A stretch of DNA of 64,000 nucleotides from Sphingobacterium sp. PCS056 (lineage in GTDB: Bacteria; Bacteroidota; Bacteroidia; Sphingobacteriales; Sphingobacteriaceae): contig NZ_CP096883.1 in the NCBI RefSeq assembly GCF_023273895.1, positions 4,340,001 to 4,404,000 on the forward strand, written 5' to 3'. Of the stretch, positions 17,872-24,939 are shown piece after piece. Each line of letters begins with the position of its first letter. Within the stretch, counting starts at the first letter, position 1. Under the pieces are notes generated by a model that did not search any database, was not told where the DNA came from, and was given only the letters and a program-made list of their open reading frames with translations. The position numbers were made by a program, and so were the translations under genes.

Positions 17872-18312
17872 ATGAAAAATTCATTCAACTCGATCTTTAT
17901 CGTATTTGCACTAATAGGAGCTCTCGTAGCTTTGACAACGAATAGTTTTGCAAGAGATAAAAAGATTAAAAACACAAATCCTATCACTGTCATTGATAGC
18001 TATATCCAGATCACAACGGAAGGTAATACCGAAGGTATCCAACATTTATTTTCCAAAGATTTTAAGTGGACACAATCTTCAAATGCAAAAACAAAAACAT
18101 ATAATAAATCAGATCTGATTACCTACCTTAAATCAAACAAGGGACTTATTCAAAATTGTAAAACGAACTACAGTATTGTTGAAAAGAATGACAACTGTGT
18201 CATAGCAAGAATAGAGATGAAATATGATACATTTACAAAAATTGAATGTATAACTTTATGTAACGAAAATCAAGAATGGAAAATAAATCAAATCATCGAG
18301 TCTTACAAATAG
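17872..18312 (+). CDS. Secreted NTF2-like protein (lumazine-binding/DUF4440 type)
   Basis: 146 residues with a signal peptide ending at SFA|RDKK. The mature part (NPITVIDSYIQITTEGNTEGIQHLFSKDFKW... to EWKINQIIES) has the alternation of helix and strands typical of NTF2-like proteins: an N-terminal helix, a loading segment and a C-terminal EWKIxxI strand. Such proteins often carry no catalytic activity. The gene stands alone, with its own promoter-like box and a terminator behind it. Function unknown. Confidence 0.7.
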   Translation: MKNSFNSIFIVFALIGALVALTTNSFARDKKIKNTNPITVIDSYIQITTEGNTEGIQHLFSKDFKWTQSSNAKTKTYNKSDLITYLKSNKGLIQNCKTNYSIVEKNDNCVIARIEMKYDTFTKIECITLCNENQEWKINQIIESYK

Positions 18313-18333
18313 CAGCGAGCAATATCAACGAAA

Positions 18334-18370
18334 AAAGGTCTTAAAACTAAATTTTAAGACCTTTCATTAT
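18334..18370. terminator. Intrinsic terminator
   Basis: A 13-bp perfect stem (18334-18346 with 18352-18364) around CTAAA. The run of T/A on both sides suits the convergent NTF2-like gene and mnmA. Confidence 0.85.
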
Positions 18371-18386
18371 TTTATTTTATAGTTTT

Positions 18387-19478
18387 CTATTTCATTAAGA
18401 ATCCACCACCAATCAAATCATTGCCTTCATAAAAAACAGCAGATTGTCCAGGAGCAATTCCTTTTACATTATGGACAAAGTCAATCTTTACCATATCTCC
18501 CTCTTGCGAGATCGTTGATAAAGCTCCAGCATCTTTATACCGTACTTTTGAAATTGCTTCCATTGGTTGATCCAATGAAGCATATTTCACCAAATTGACG
18601 TTGCGCACATAAGCGAATGATTTTTCCAATTCATGCTCCTCACCTAAAACTACGGTATTACTTTCTGGAAGTATCTCGACCACAAACATAGGTTTGCCCA
18701 ATGCAATTCCCAAACCTTTACGCTGCCCAATAGTAAAGTAAGGATAACCGATATGCTGACCTACTACTGTACCATCTGTCAAGATAAAGTTACCTTGACC
18801 AATTTGTTGATCTAATGTTGGCACTTTATGTCTTAAAAAAGCACGGTAGTCATTATCCGGTACAAAACAGATTTCATAGCTTTCCGCTTTATTAGCAAGC
18901 TCAACCTGCCCCATATCTAAAGCCATCTGGCGTATTTCCTTTTTCGTAAATGATCCTAATGGAAATTGAGTTCGTGCCAAGTTTTCTTGTGCCACTCCCC
19001 AAAGTACATAGGACTGATCTTTATTTTCATCTTTACCTTTCGAAATCACATAACGGTTATTGTCGTGAAGGCGAATATTGGCATAGTGTCCCGTAGCAAT
19101 AAACTCACAGTCCAATTTGTTAGCACGCTTCATTAACGCCTCCCATTTGATATGGGTATTACACAATACACAAGGATTTGGTGTACGACCGGCAATATAT
19201 TCCTCTACAAAGTTATCAATAACAAAATCGCCAAACTCATCTCTAATATCCAATATATAATGTGGAAAACCATAATTGACAGCCAATGAACGTGCATCGT
19301 TGATACTATCCAAGCTACAACATCCAGTTTCCTTAGACGAACCACCAGATGCTGCGTAATCCCAAGTCTTCATCGTGATCCCTATGACTTCATATCCCTG
19401 TTCATGAAGCATGACAGCCGCGACCGAACTGTCAACACCCCCACTCATAGCAACTAATACTCTTCCTCTTTTACTCAT
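18387..19478 (-). CDS. mnmA: tRNA-specific 2-thiouridylase MnmA
   Basis: Adds sulfur to C2 of wobble uridine 34 in tRNA for Lys, Glu and Gln. The 363-residue protein has the ATP PP-loop AMSGGVDSSVAA at residues 9-20, the catalytic Cys pair in NPCVLCNTHIKW (near 103) and SYEICFVPDNDYRAFL (near 201), as in MnmA. ATGs upstream are absent, so 19478 is the start. TATCTTTG on the minus strand at 19496-19503 is a good -7 promoter box. The tRNA-Phe array begins about 190 bp away on the other strand. Confidence 0.97.
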   Translation of the reverse strand: MSKRGRVLVAMSGGVDSSVAAVMLHEQGYEVIGITMKTWDYAASGGSSKETGCCSLDSINDARSLAVNYGFPHYILDIRDEFGDFVIDNFVEEYIAGRTPNPCVLCNTHIKWEALMKRANKLDCEFIATGHYANIRLHDNNRYVISKGKDENKDQSYVLWGVAQENLARTQFPLGSFTKKEIRQMALDMGQVELANKAESYEICFVPDNDYRAFLRHKVPTLDQQIGQGNFILTDGTVVGQHIGYPYFTIGQRKGLGIALGKPMFVVEILPESNTVVLGEEHELEKSFAYVRNVNLVKYASLDQPMEAISKVRYKDAGALSTISQEGDMVKIDFVHNVKGIAPGQSAVFYEGNDLIGGGFLMK

Positions 19479-19622
19479 TTTATTTTATTGAAATGCAAAG
19501 ATAGGCTATTTCAAATTTTAACGTGTTAATTTCTTGTAAATTTTATCTGTATCTAAATCAAGTCTTTCAAAAAAATACATGAAATAAATGGGTGAAAAAT
19601 TTTAGAATTCGAATTATCGGGG

Positions 19623-19630
19623 TATATTTG
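19623..19630 (+). promoter_or_regulatory. -7 promoter box of the tRNA-Phe array
   Basis: TATATTTG matches TAnnTTTG, 35 nt before the first tRNA. The -33 position has TTTT, a weak match. Confidence 0.6.
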
Positions 19631-19665
19631 CATCGCATTCAAAGTTAAATGTGAGTGCAAATGAT

Positions 19666-19741
19666 GGTGCCATAGCTCAGTTGGTAGAGCAAAGGACTGA
19701 AAATCCTTGTGTCGCTGGTTCGAATCCAGCTGGCACCACCA
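19666..19741 (+). tRNA. tRNA-Phe (GAA), copy 1 of 5
   Basis: Complete cloverleaf: acceptor GGTGCCA/TGGCACC, D-arm GCTC/GAGC, anticodon stem AAGGA/TCCTT with loop CTGAAAA (anticodon GAA), T-arm GGTTCGAATCC, discriminator A and encoded CCA. This copy has CAGTTGG in the D-loop where copies 2-5 have CAGTCGG. Confidence 0.98.
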
Positions 19742-19778
19742 AATCTGAAAGTAACAGATTCAAAATAAAAACTTGGAA

Positions 19779-19854
19779 GGTGCCATAGCTCAGTCGGTAG
19801 AGCAAAGGACTGAAAATCCTTGTGTCGCTGGTTCGAATCCAGCTGGCACCACCA
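19779..19854 (+). tRNA. tRNA-Phe (GAA), copy 2 of 5
   Basis: Same sequence as copy 1 except C for T in the D-loop. Encoded CCA is present. The spacer from copy 1 is 37 nt and contains AATCTG/CAGATT inverted repeats. Confidence 0.98.
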
Positions 19855-19891
19855 AATCTGAAAGTAACAGATTCAAAATAAAAACTTGGAA

Positions 19892-19967
19892 GGTGCCATA
19901 GCTCAGTCGGTAGAGCAAAGGACTGAAAATCCTTGTGTCGCTGGTTCGAATCCAGCTGGCACCACCA
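19892..19967 (+). tRNA. tRNA-Phe (GAA), copy 3 of 5
   Basis: Identical to copy 2 by eye, at a constant 113-nt period, with encoded CCA. Confidence 0.98.
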
Positions 19968-20004
19968 AATCTGAAAGTAACAGATTCAAAACAAAAACTT
20001 GGAA

Positions 20005-20080
20005 GGTGCCATAGCTCAGTCGGTAGAGCAAAGGACTGAAAATCCTTGTGTCGCTGGTTCGAATCCAGCTGGCACCACCA
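20005..20080 (+). tRNA. tRNA-Phe (GAA), copy 4 of 5
   Basis: Identical to copies 2 and 3. The spacer before it differs by one base (CAAAAC for CAAAAT). CCA is encoded. Confidence 0.98.
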
Positions 20081-20117
20081 AATCTGAAAGTAACAGATTC
20101 AAAATAAAAACTTGGAA

Positions 20118-20190
20118 GGTGCCATAGCTCAGTCGGTAGAGCAAAGGACTGAAAATCCTTGTGTCGCTGGTTCGAATCCAGCTGGCACCA
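20118..20190 (+). tRNA. tRNA-Phe (GAA), copy 5 of 5, no encoded CCA
   Basis: Same tRNA body as copies 2-4, but the discriminator A at 20190 is followed by CAT instead of CCA, so this copy needs CCA addition by enzyme. A strong terminator follows at once. Confidence 0.97.
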
Positions 20191-20194
20191 CATC

Positions 20195-20230
20195 AATAGC
20201 TTTAACATATATGTTAAAGCTATTTTTTTT
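20195..20230 (+). terminator. Intrinsic terminator of the tRNA-Phe array
   Basis: A 14-bp arm (20195-20208) pairs with 20211-20224 around a 2-nt loop, followed by eight T. Confidence 0.92.
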
Positions 20231-20336
20231 CCTATCCCGCTTCAGTAACAAATTGATTATTTATACATACTATTCGCATCACGGTAATATTTTTTTGTAA
20301 CTTCAAGGTTTAATATTTTTTCACAAAAAAACTTAC

Positions 20337-20915
20337 ATGCTACGAATATCCAGCATCCTATTTTTTTCTTTTTTAATCCTAAGTAGTGCGTGTAACAACT
20401 CTACTGGAAGTACAATAGCGTCTGTACTAAAATCACGTTTTGATGGGCACTACGCTTACCCAATATTATCTTGGGCAGGAAAAAATCCAGCAGAAATAGG
20501 CTGCATCATCGAAAAACATTTTGATTATCGAGATTCCATATTTAATTGCGATCATAACAACTACATTAATAAAGGAGACCCCTGTGTATTGACCGATGCC
20601 TATTATGAAGGTATACAATTTCCATCTACATTGACATCTAAAATTTCCCCATTAATTAAGGATATTGGTCTTAGTTTTGAAAACGGCAGTTTACAAGAGA
20701 TATTTGTAACCTTTAAAGATAGTATAGCAAAGAACAAGCTGGAAGAACTATTTCAATTACCCAAGGACAAAGTAAATCTACCTGAAGATATCATGCGGAT
20801 AGATTATGGAGACAATATTTATTCAAGTGACAAACCTATCGACACCAATTACACTAAGTGGCTAACTATAACAACCATCGAACATATAGGTACAACTGAT
20901 ATGGACTGTGAATAA
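20337..20915 (+). CDS. Hypothetical lipoprotein
   Basis: 192 residues. The N-terminus MLRISSILFFSFLILSSACNN carries a clear lipobox (LSSAC), so the mature protein starts at Cys 19 and is likely in the cell envelope. The rest is soluble, with several Cys (GCIIEKHFDYRDS, FNCDH, PCVLTD) and an acidic character. I do not recognise the family. It sits between the tRNA-Phe array and tRNA-Arg with no linked neighbours. Confidence 0.65.
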   Translation: MLRISSILFFSFLILSSACNNSTGSTIASVLKSRFDGHYAYPILSWAGKNPAEIGCIIEKHFDYRDSIFNCDHNNYINKGDPCVLTDAYYEGIQFPSTLTSKISPLIKDIGLSFENGSLQEIFVTFKDSIAKNKLEELFQLPKDKVNLPEDIMRIDYGDNIYSSDKPIDTNYTKWLTITTIEHIGTTDMDCE

Positions 20916-21170
20916 GTTAACGGATTACCTTAAAACATGATTAAGGAATACAGTTTCTTCAAATCAAACTTTCAAGTCAATACACCGTGACATATCCCAT
21001 ATACGCTCAATCTATCAAGTTATAATGAAAAAATATTCATTATAACTATCAATGACTACTAAAATCGATTCCGTTCACAGCAATCCCCAATTTTTAGTTT
21101 ATATACTCAAAAATTAATTAGCTTGAAAAGCAAGGACTTAATGTTTTTGATTAAAAAAAAACATTTAAGT
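20916..21170. other. Intergenic, no gene seen
   Basis: AT-rich stretch between the lipoprotein gene and the tRNA-Arg promoter. The only structure noted is an imperfect hairpin, CTTAATGTTTTT with AAAAACATTTAAG (21137-21169), next to the promoter. Confidence 0.5.
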
Positions 21171-21201
21171 TTTGGAAATATAGATCATTTAAGTACTTTT
21201 G
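21171..21201 (+). promoter_or_regulatory. Consensus promoter of tRNA-Arg
   Basis: TTTG (21171-21174), 19 nt, TACTTTTG (21194-21201): an exact match to the Bacteroidota housekeeping consensus, 18 nt before the tRNA. Confidence 0.85.
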
Positions 21202-21219
21202 CATCACCGAAAGGGACAC

Positions 21220-21293
21220 GCGCTCATAGCTCAGCTGGATAGAGCATCGGTTTTCTAAACCGACGGTCTCAGGTTCGAATCCTGATGGGCGTA
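21220..21293 (+). tRNA. tRNA-Arg (TCT)
   Basis: Acceptor GCGCTCA/TGGGCGT (two G-T pairs), D-arm GCTC/GAGC, anticodon stem TCGGT/ACCGA with loop TTTCTAA (anticodon TCT), T-arm AGGTTCGAATCCT, discriminator A. CCA is not encoded. Confidence 0.96.
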
Positions 21294-21298
21294 CTTAA

Positions 21299-21332
21299 AA
21301 TCCTCTTTACAAAAGTAAAGAGGATTTTTTGC
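21299..21332. terminator. Intrinsic terminator
   Basis: AATCCTCTTTAC (21299-21310) pairs with GTAAAGAGGATT (21315-21326) around AAAA, followed by TTTT. It ends tRNA-Arg and abuts the convergent reductase gene. Confidence 0.9.
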
Positions 21333-21333
21333 T

Positions 21334-21900
21334 TTATACTTTTTTCTCTTCTATATTGTTTTCAATCCACGATTTAAATTTAATAAGAAAGGACTTTAGA
21401 AAATCTCGAGTAGATGCATCTATTAATGTGCCTGACTCATCAAATAGATTGGCTGCATGACTTAAATAAGCTTCTGGTTGTTGGAGAGTTGGCATATTTA
21501 AAAACACTAAAGATTGACGAAGATGATGATTAGCTCCAAAAGCACCTAATCCCCCCGCTGTACAGCTGATAATAGCAGCAGGTTTACCATCCCATACACT
21601 TTTGCCATAAGGTCTTGAGCCCACGTCTAATGCATTTTTAAGTACTGCGGTTACAGATCGATTATATTCGGGAGTAATAAACAATACCGCATCATAAAGT
21701 TTCAATTCCTTTCGAAAATTTTGCCATTCAAGGGGCTCATTTTCTTCCAAGTCTTCATTATATAAAGGTAGCTCCCCGATTTCAATATTTTCAAAATGCA
21801 GACCTCCAACCTTGAACTCACTAACAGCCCTAGCAATTTTTTTGTTGAATGATTCCTTTCTTAAACTGCCAACGACGAGTGCAACTTTGAGTAATTTCAT
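21334..21900 (-). CDS. NAD(P)H-dependent FMN reductase family protein
   Basis: 188-residue flavodoxin-like oxidoreductase. VALVVGSLRKESFNKKIA at residues 7-24 is the FMN phosphate-binding loop, FITPEYNRSVTAVLKNALD near residue 74 the second FMN contact, and IISCTAGGLGAFGANHHLRQSL near 110 the third; all are typical of the FMN_red/ChrR-like family. It could reduce quinones, azo dyes or chromate, but the natural substrate is unknown. It stands alone, convergent with tRNA-Arg. Confidence 0.88.
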   Translation of the reverse strand: MKLLKVALVVGSLRKESFNKKIARAVSEFKVGGLHFENIEIGELPLYNEDLEENEPLEWQNFRKELKLYDAVLFITPEYNRSVTAVLKNALDVGSRPYGKSVWDGKPAAIISCTAGGLGAFGANHHLRQSLVFLNMPTLQQPEAYLSHAANLFDESGTLIDASTRDFLKSFLIKFKSWIENNIEEKKV

Positions 21901-22156
21901 ACGTATAAACTTTTATTTATATCATAACATATGATCTCAAAATTTGTTTTTTATAACCCTACAAGAGAAAAACAAAGACAAAATATACTTTTTTCCATGA
22001 TCTCATCATTTCTTTTTAAACACTAAAAGTTTATGTTTATCATTTAATACACCTTTAACTCCCATCCTAAATCATAAAATAAATAAAATTAAAGCCCTTA
22101 ATATCAATAAAATCCCCTCTTATATTCCATTAAAGTGATTATATTATCAAAATAAA

Positions 22157-22187
22157 TTTGGTAGCAATGTTAAAATTCGTACTTTTG
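22157..22187 (+). promoter_or_regulatory. Consensus promoter of tRNA-Ser
   Basis: TTTG (22157-22160), 19 nt, TACTTTTG (22180-22187), identical in boxes and spacing to the tRNA-Arg promoter. Confidence 0.85.
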
Positions 22188-22191
22188 TCGC

Positions 22192-22279
22192 GGAGAGCTG
22201 GCAGAGTGGTCGAATGCGGCAGTCTTGAAAACTGTTGACTGTCATAGGTCCGGGGGTTCGAATCCCTCGCTCTCCGCCA
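22192..22279 (+). tRNA. tRNA-Ser (TGA)
   Basis: Acceptor GGAGAGC/GCTCTCC, a long variable arm typical of tRNA-Ser, anticodon loop CTTGAAA (anticodon TGA), T-arm GGGTTCGAATCCC, discriminator G and encoded CCA (22277-22279). Its 3' end is partly repeated at 22432-22448. Confidence 0.97.
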
Positions 22280-22290
22280 ACAAAAAATAA

Positions 22291-22313
22291 AGCCCAAAGT
22301 AATTTGGGCTTTT
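22291..22313 (+). terminator. Intrinsic terminator of tRNA-Ser
   Basis: AGCCCAAA (22291-22298) pairs with TTTGGGCT (22303-22310), followed by TTT. Confidence 0.8.
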
Positions 22314-22431
22314 GTTGTTTATAGACTTTTGGAAGCTTGCTCCAACAATAAGACATAAACAACAAAGTAAATGAGCATAGCGAATGGCTTTATTTTATGA
22401 TGAAGCCTCCCCCTTTAAGGGATCATGTAAT

Positions 22432-22448
22432 AATCCCTCGCGCTCCGC
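22432..22448 (+). repeat. Partial copy of the tRNA-Ser 3' end (attachment-site-like)
   Basis: AATCCCTCGCGCTCCGC matches the tRNA-Ser 3' end at 22261-22277 in 16 of 17 positions. Such direct repeats are the usual mark of integration by tRNA-targeting tyrosine recombinases. A truncated integrase lies 260 bp further on. Confidence 0.65.
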
Positions 22449-22470
22449 ATCCTAACAAGGAGAAAGTATC

Positions 22471-22504
22471 AAAACCCTACAAATTGTACAATTTGTAGGG
22501 TTTT
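22471..22504 (+). terminator. Perfect 34-bp palindrome, terminator-like
   Basis: Two 17-bp arms meet without spacer (centre GTAC; arm begins AAAACCCTACAAATTG). The right arm ends in a T tract (GGGTTTTTC), so it may act as a terminator. It belongs to the integration scar. Confidence 0.6.
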
Positions 22505-22547
22505 TCTTTGATCCGCCATATCGTTTTTTTCAATACTTCTCATTTCC

Positions 22548-22595
22548 AGCGAGACCCTAGCGAAACCCTAAAAAATGGTTAGCTAGGGTCTCGCT
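22548..22595. repeat. Three copies of GCGARACCCTA (integrase arm-site-like)
   Basis: GCGAGACCCTA (22549-22559) and GCGAAACCCTA (22560-22570) are adjacent direct copies; a third copy lies inverted at 22585-22595. The outer two form a 13-bp inverted repeat (22548-22560 with 22583-22595). They lie between the att-like repeat and the integrase fragment, where arm-type sites of integrases are expected. Confidence 0.55.
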
Positions 22596-22709
22596 AAAAT
22601 GAACCTCTAGATGAACACCCAACAAAGGCATTACCTGACCAGTTGTTGAACATCTTGACAGTTTATATCCAATAGAATAAATTGAATATTGAAATAAAAC
22701 ACCACCACA

Positions 22710-22913
22710 ATGAGCAATCAAGTTACCGTCTACATGTATGCCCGTGCAGCAAAAGCCAACAAAGCAGGCCTGCACCCCATTTATGTCCGGATAACCATTC
22801 AGGGCAAAAGCACCGTATTCTCCACTAGGAAATTCCTCATACCATCCAAATGGGATCCAAAAACTCGGAATATGGGTCGTACTAAGTATCATGATGTCCT
22901 TTACGAAAAATAG
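22710..22913 (+). pseudogene. Tyrosine integrase, N-terminal arm-binding domain only
   Basis: 67 codons. VTVYMYARAAKANKAGLHPIYVRIT followed by GKSTVFSTRKFLIPSKWDPKT is the N-terminal arm-type DNA-binding domain of Bacteroidota phage/conjugative-transposon integrases, in which a beta-sheet domain ends in a W-D/N-P motif. Full enzymes have about 400 residues; here the frame stops soon after this domain, and no core-binding or catalytic domain (R...HxxR...Y) is found downstream in any frame. It is therefore a remnant of an integrated element next to tRNA-Ser. Confidence 0.75.
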
Positions 22914-23024
22914 ATTAAAATACAATGTATAAAGATTATGTCTTAAGCAACAAACCTGTTAGAAAACAAAAACCAGTAGGAAATATTTGCTGAATCATAT
23001 AAAAAGCCCTAGATTTACGACGAT

Positions 23025-23426
23025 ATGAATTGCTATAGATTAAACATAACAAAAAAAATTCATCGTATCTTATTTATCATTGCCACGATTTTTTTTGTGC
23101 TTTTGACTTCCTGTGCAGTAAAAAGTAGTATCAAAAGCTGGGCTGATATCCAAATCAGTACAGTACAAGCCCCTGTAAAAAACGGAAATTTATTTTCAGG
23201 CAGCAGTAAGGATAAATGTAGCAGTGCTGAAATCACAGACACACAGATATCACAAACTATTTCTTATAAGGCTAGTGATTATACACCAACAGTCTTATTT
23301 ACAATCGCATTTTTGCTGCTTTTTAGCGTTACTACTGGCAGGCTGCAAGTACCTACACATTATGGAAAATTAAAATCATCAAGTTCCATACCCATCTTTA
23401 TACGAGATCGTAATCTCCAAATTTAA
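23025..23426 (+). CDS. Hypothetical lipoprotein preceding the RND operon
   Basis: 133 residues. The N-terminal hydrophobic segment ends in VLLTSC, a lipobox (Cys 30). A second hydrophobic segment (TPTVLFTIAFLLLFSVTTG, near residue 86-105) could be a TM helix, giving a short lipoprotein with one C-terminal membrane span. The family is not recognised. It lies 115 bp upstream of the TolC-like gene on the same strand, so co-transcription with the efflux operon is plausible. It could also belong to the integrated-element scar. Confidence 0.55.
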   Translation: MNCYRLNITKKIHRILFIIATIFFVLLTSCAVKSSIKSWADIQISTVQAPVKNGNLFSGSSKDKCSSAEITDTQISQTISYKASDYTPTVLFTIAFLLLFSVTTGRLQVPTHYGKLKSSSSIPIFIRDRNLQI

Positions 23427-23541
23427 TATTCTTTTTCACCTCCCCGTACTCCTATTGATCATCACTTTAATAGGCAAAACTTCTATTTTATTCAAGATAG
23501 ATCGTTGATATACCAACGGTCTCATAATAATTATAATCACT

Positions 23542-24930
23542 ATGATAAAACACATAGTGGCAACTACATATTTGTGGTTTGCCATTGCGTCCTTATCGCC
23601 AATATACGGACAGCAACAAATCGATCATACACTGGGCAATTTATGGCAACAGGTGGAAGAGAATTATCCCGGAATTGGGGTTAAAAGAAATATAGCACAT
23701 GCTGCCCAGTTAAAAGCGAGGGCTATAAAGACTAGTAGTCTTCCGCAACTAAAAACACAGGTACAAAATACTTTCGGGACATATGAAGGTAATGCAGGAG
23801 CTTTTTTTCCACAACCCGGTTTTTTCAATGTTAGTGGCAATTCAACTGCACAAGAAAATAGCCGCCTAGCCGCAAATAGTTTCGCGTCTGCTACTATAGA
23901 ATGGGAATTATTCACCTTCGGTAGAATTAAAAATGAAAATGAAGCAGCACAGATGTTATTTCAGAAAAAAGTCAGTGAGCAAGAGGCATACATTCTCAAC
24001 CTCAAAAAAGTACTATCCGAACGCTATATTATATTGCTCTATCATAACGCAAAATTAGATTTATCAAAGAAAAACACCGAACGATTAGACGATATTCGCA
24101 AAATCAGTTCCAGTTTAGCCTTATCCGGTCTTAAACCTGCAGCTGACAGTCTCTTAGCATCCTCTTCTTATATGCAGGCTATAGGCGAGTATGACCATTG
24201 GATGGGTAATAAGCATTCATCTTACATCAAACTCAAAGAATTATATGGCAGAGAAAATCTGACTTACACTTCATCTATTCATCGCTTTTCTAATCCGAGG
24301 GAAAAATATCATCTGCTTGCTGATCAAGGCATATCAAATACACATCCAACATTAGTTACATTAGAAAAACAAGCACAATATTACATCCATACAGGAGAAG
24401 CACAAAAAAAAGCAGCCATGCCCTCTTTGAAATTATTAGGTGGTTATGGATATCGGGGAACAGGTGTTAGCACCACTGAAAAAACTTCAAATGCGTGGCA
24501 AGATGGGTTTAAAAATAGCACCAACAATTTGTTGGTTGGAATAGGATTAACCTGGAATATAACGAGCCTATATACTAATCGATTTAGAGGAGAAAGCTTA
24601 TTAAAAGAATCTGAAGGCACGAAGTTATTACAGACACAATATCAGGAAGCTATGCAAGCTGATCTATCTGCATATCAGACAAAAAGCATCTGGAAATATA
24701 AACAGATCCAAAAATCCCAAATTGCTGTTAAACAAGCTCAAGATGCTTATATCATGTATCTCGCTCGATATAAGAGTGGATTGATCACACTGAGTGAATT
24801 ATTACAAATCCGCAATTTATTAGAACAAGCTGAAAATAATCATATCGAAGCTTCACTTTCCTACTGGATATTATTGGCTCATGAATCAGAGTTAGCTGCC
24901 GATTTTGACTATCTTTTTAATAACCTTTAA
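23542..24930 (+). CDS. TolC-family outer membrane efflux protein
   Basis: 462 residues with a signal peptide ending near IYGQ. Two repeats of the outer-membrane-factor type are seen: long coiled-coil helices (AQLKARAIKTSSLPQLKTQ, and later YQEAMQADLSAYQTKSIWKYKQIQKSQIAVKQAQDAY by position 370-405) and the beta segment of GYRGTG...IGLTWNI. The C-terminal ARYKSGLITLSELLQIRNLLEQA is typical of TolC proteins. It forms the outer-membrane channel for the RND pump encoded 9 nt downstream. Confidence 0.88.
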   Translation: MIKHIVATTYLWFAIASLSPIYGQQQIDHTLGNLWQQVEENYPGIGVKRNIAHAAQLKARAIKTSSLPQLKTQVQNTFGTYEGNAGAFFPQPGFFNVSGNSTAQENSRLAANSFASATIEWELFTFGRIKNENEAAQMLFQKKVSEQEAYILNLKKVLSERYIILLYHNAKLDLSKKNTERLDDIRKISSSLALSGLKPAADSLLASSSYMQAIGEYDHWMGNKHSSYIKLKELYGRENLTYTSSIHRFSNPREKYHLLADQGISNTHPTLVTLEKQAQYYIHTGEAQKKAAMPSLKLLGGYGYRGTGVSTTEKTSNAWQDGFKNSTNNLLVGIGLTWNITSLYTNRFRGESLLKESEGTKLLQTQYQEAMQADLSAYQTKSIWKYKQIQKSQIAVKQAQDAYIMYLARYKSGLITLSELLQIRNLLEQAENNHIEASLSYWILLAHESELAADFDYLFNNL

Positions 24931-24939
24931 TACATAGAC

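Larger units (their letters stand above)
19666..20190 (+). repeat. Tandem array of five tRNA-Phe genes, 113-bp unit
   Basis: Each unit is a 76-bp tRNA plus a near-identical 37-bp spacer, which has a short hairpin AATCTG-AAAGTAA-CAGATT. A single promoter box in front and one terminator behind suggest one polycistronic transcript cut at the spacers. Confidence 0.9.

Noticed and set aside
19666..20190. CRISPR-like appearance of the 113-bp repeats
   Set aside because: Units are complete tRNAs with identical, not variable, spacers.
19903..20208. 101-codon frame antisense to the tRNA-Phe array
   Set aside because: It consists of the repeated antisense translation of the tRNA units (WCQLDSNQRHKDF type), a common false ORF in tRNA arrays.
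20112..20300. Sense frame over the last tRNA-Phe and terminator
   Set aside because: Its first half is a tRNA translation (AIAQSVEQRTENPCVAGSNPAG type), so not a gene.
22147..22365. Antisense frame over tRNA-Ser
   Set aside because: GGERGIRTPGPMTVNSFQ is the typical false translation of a tRNA-Ser complement.
23495..23535. Similarity of GATCGTTGATATACCAACGGTCTCA to part of tRNA-Arg
   Set aside because: Only about a dozen bases match (ACGGTCTCA region) and no cloverleaf forms; likely chance, though a decayed tRNA fragment cannot be fully excluded.
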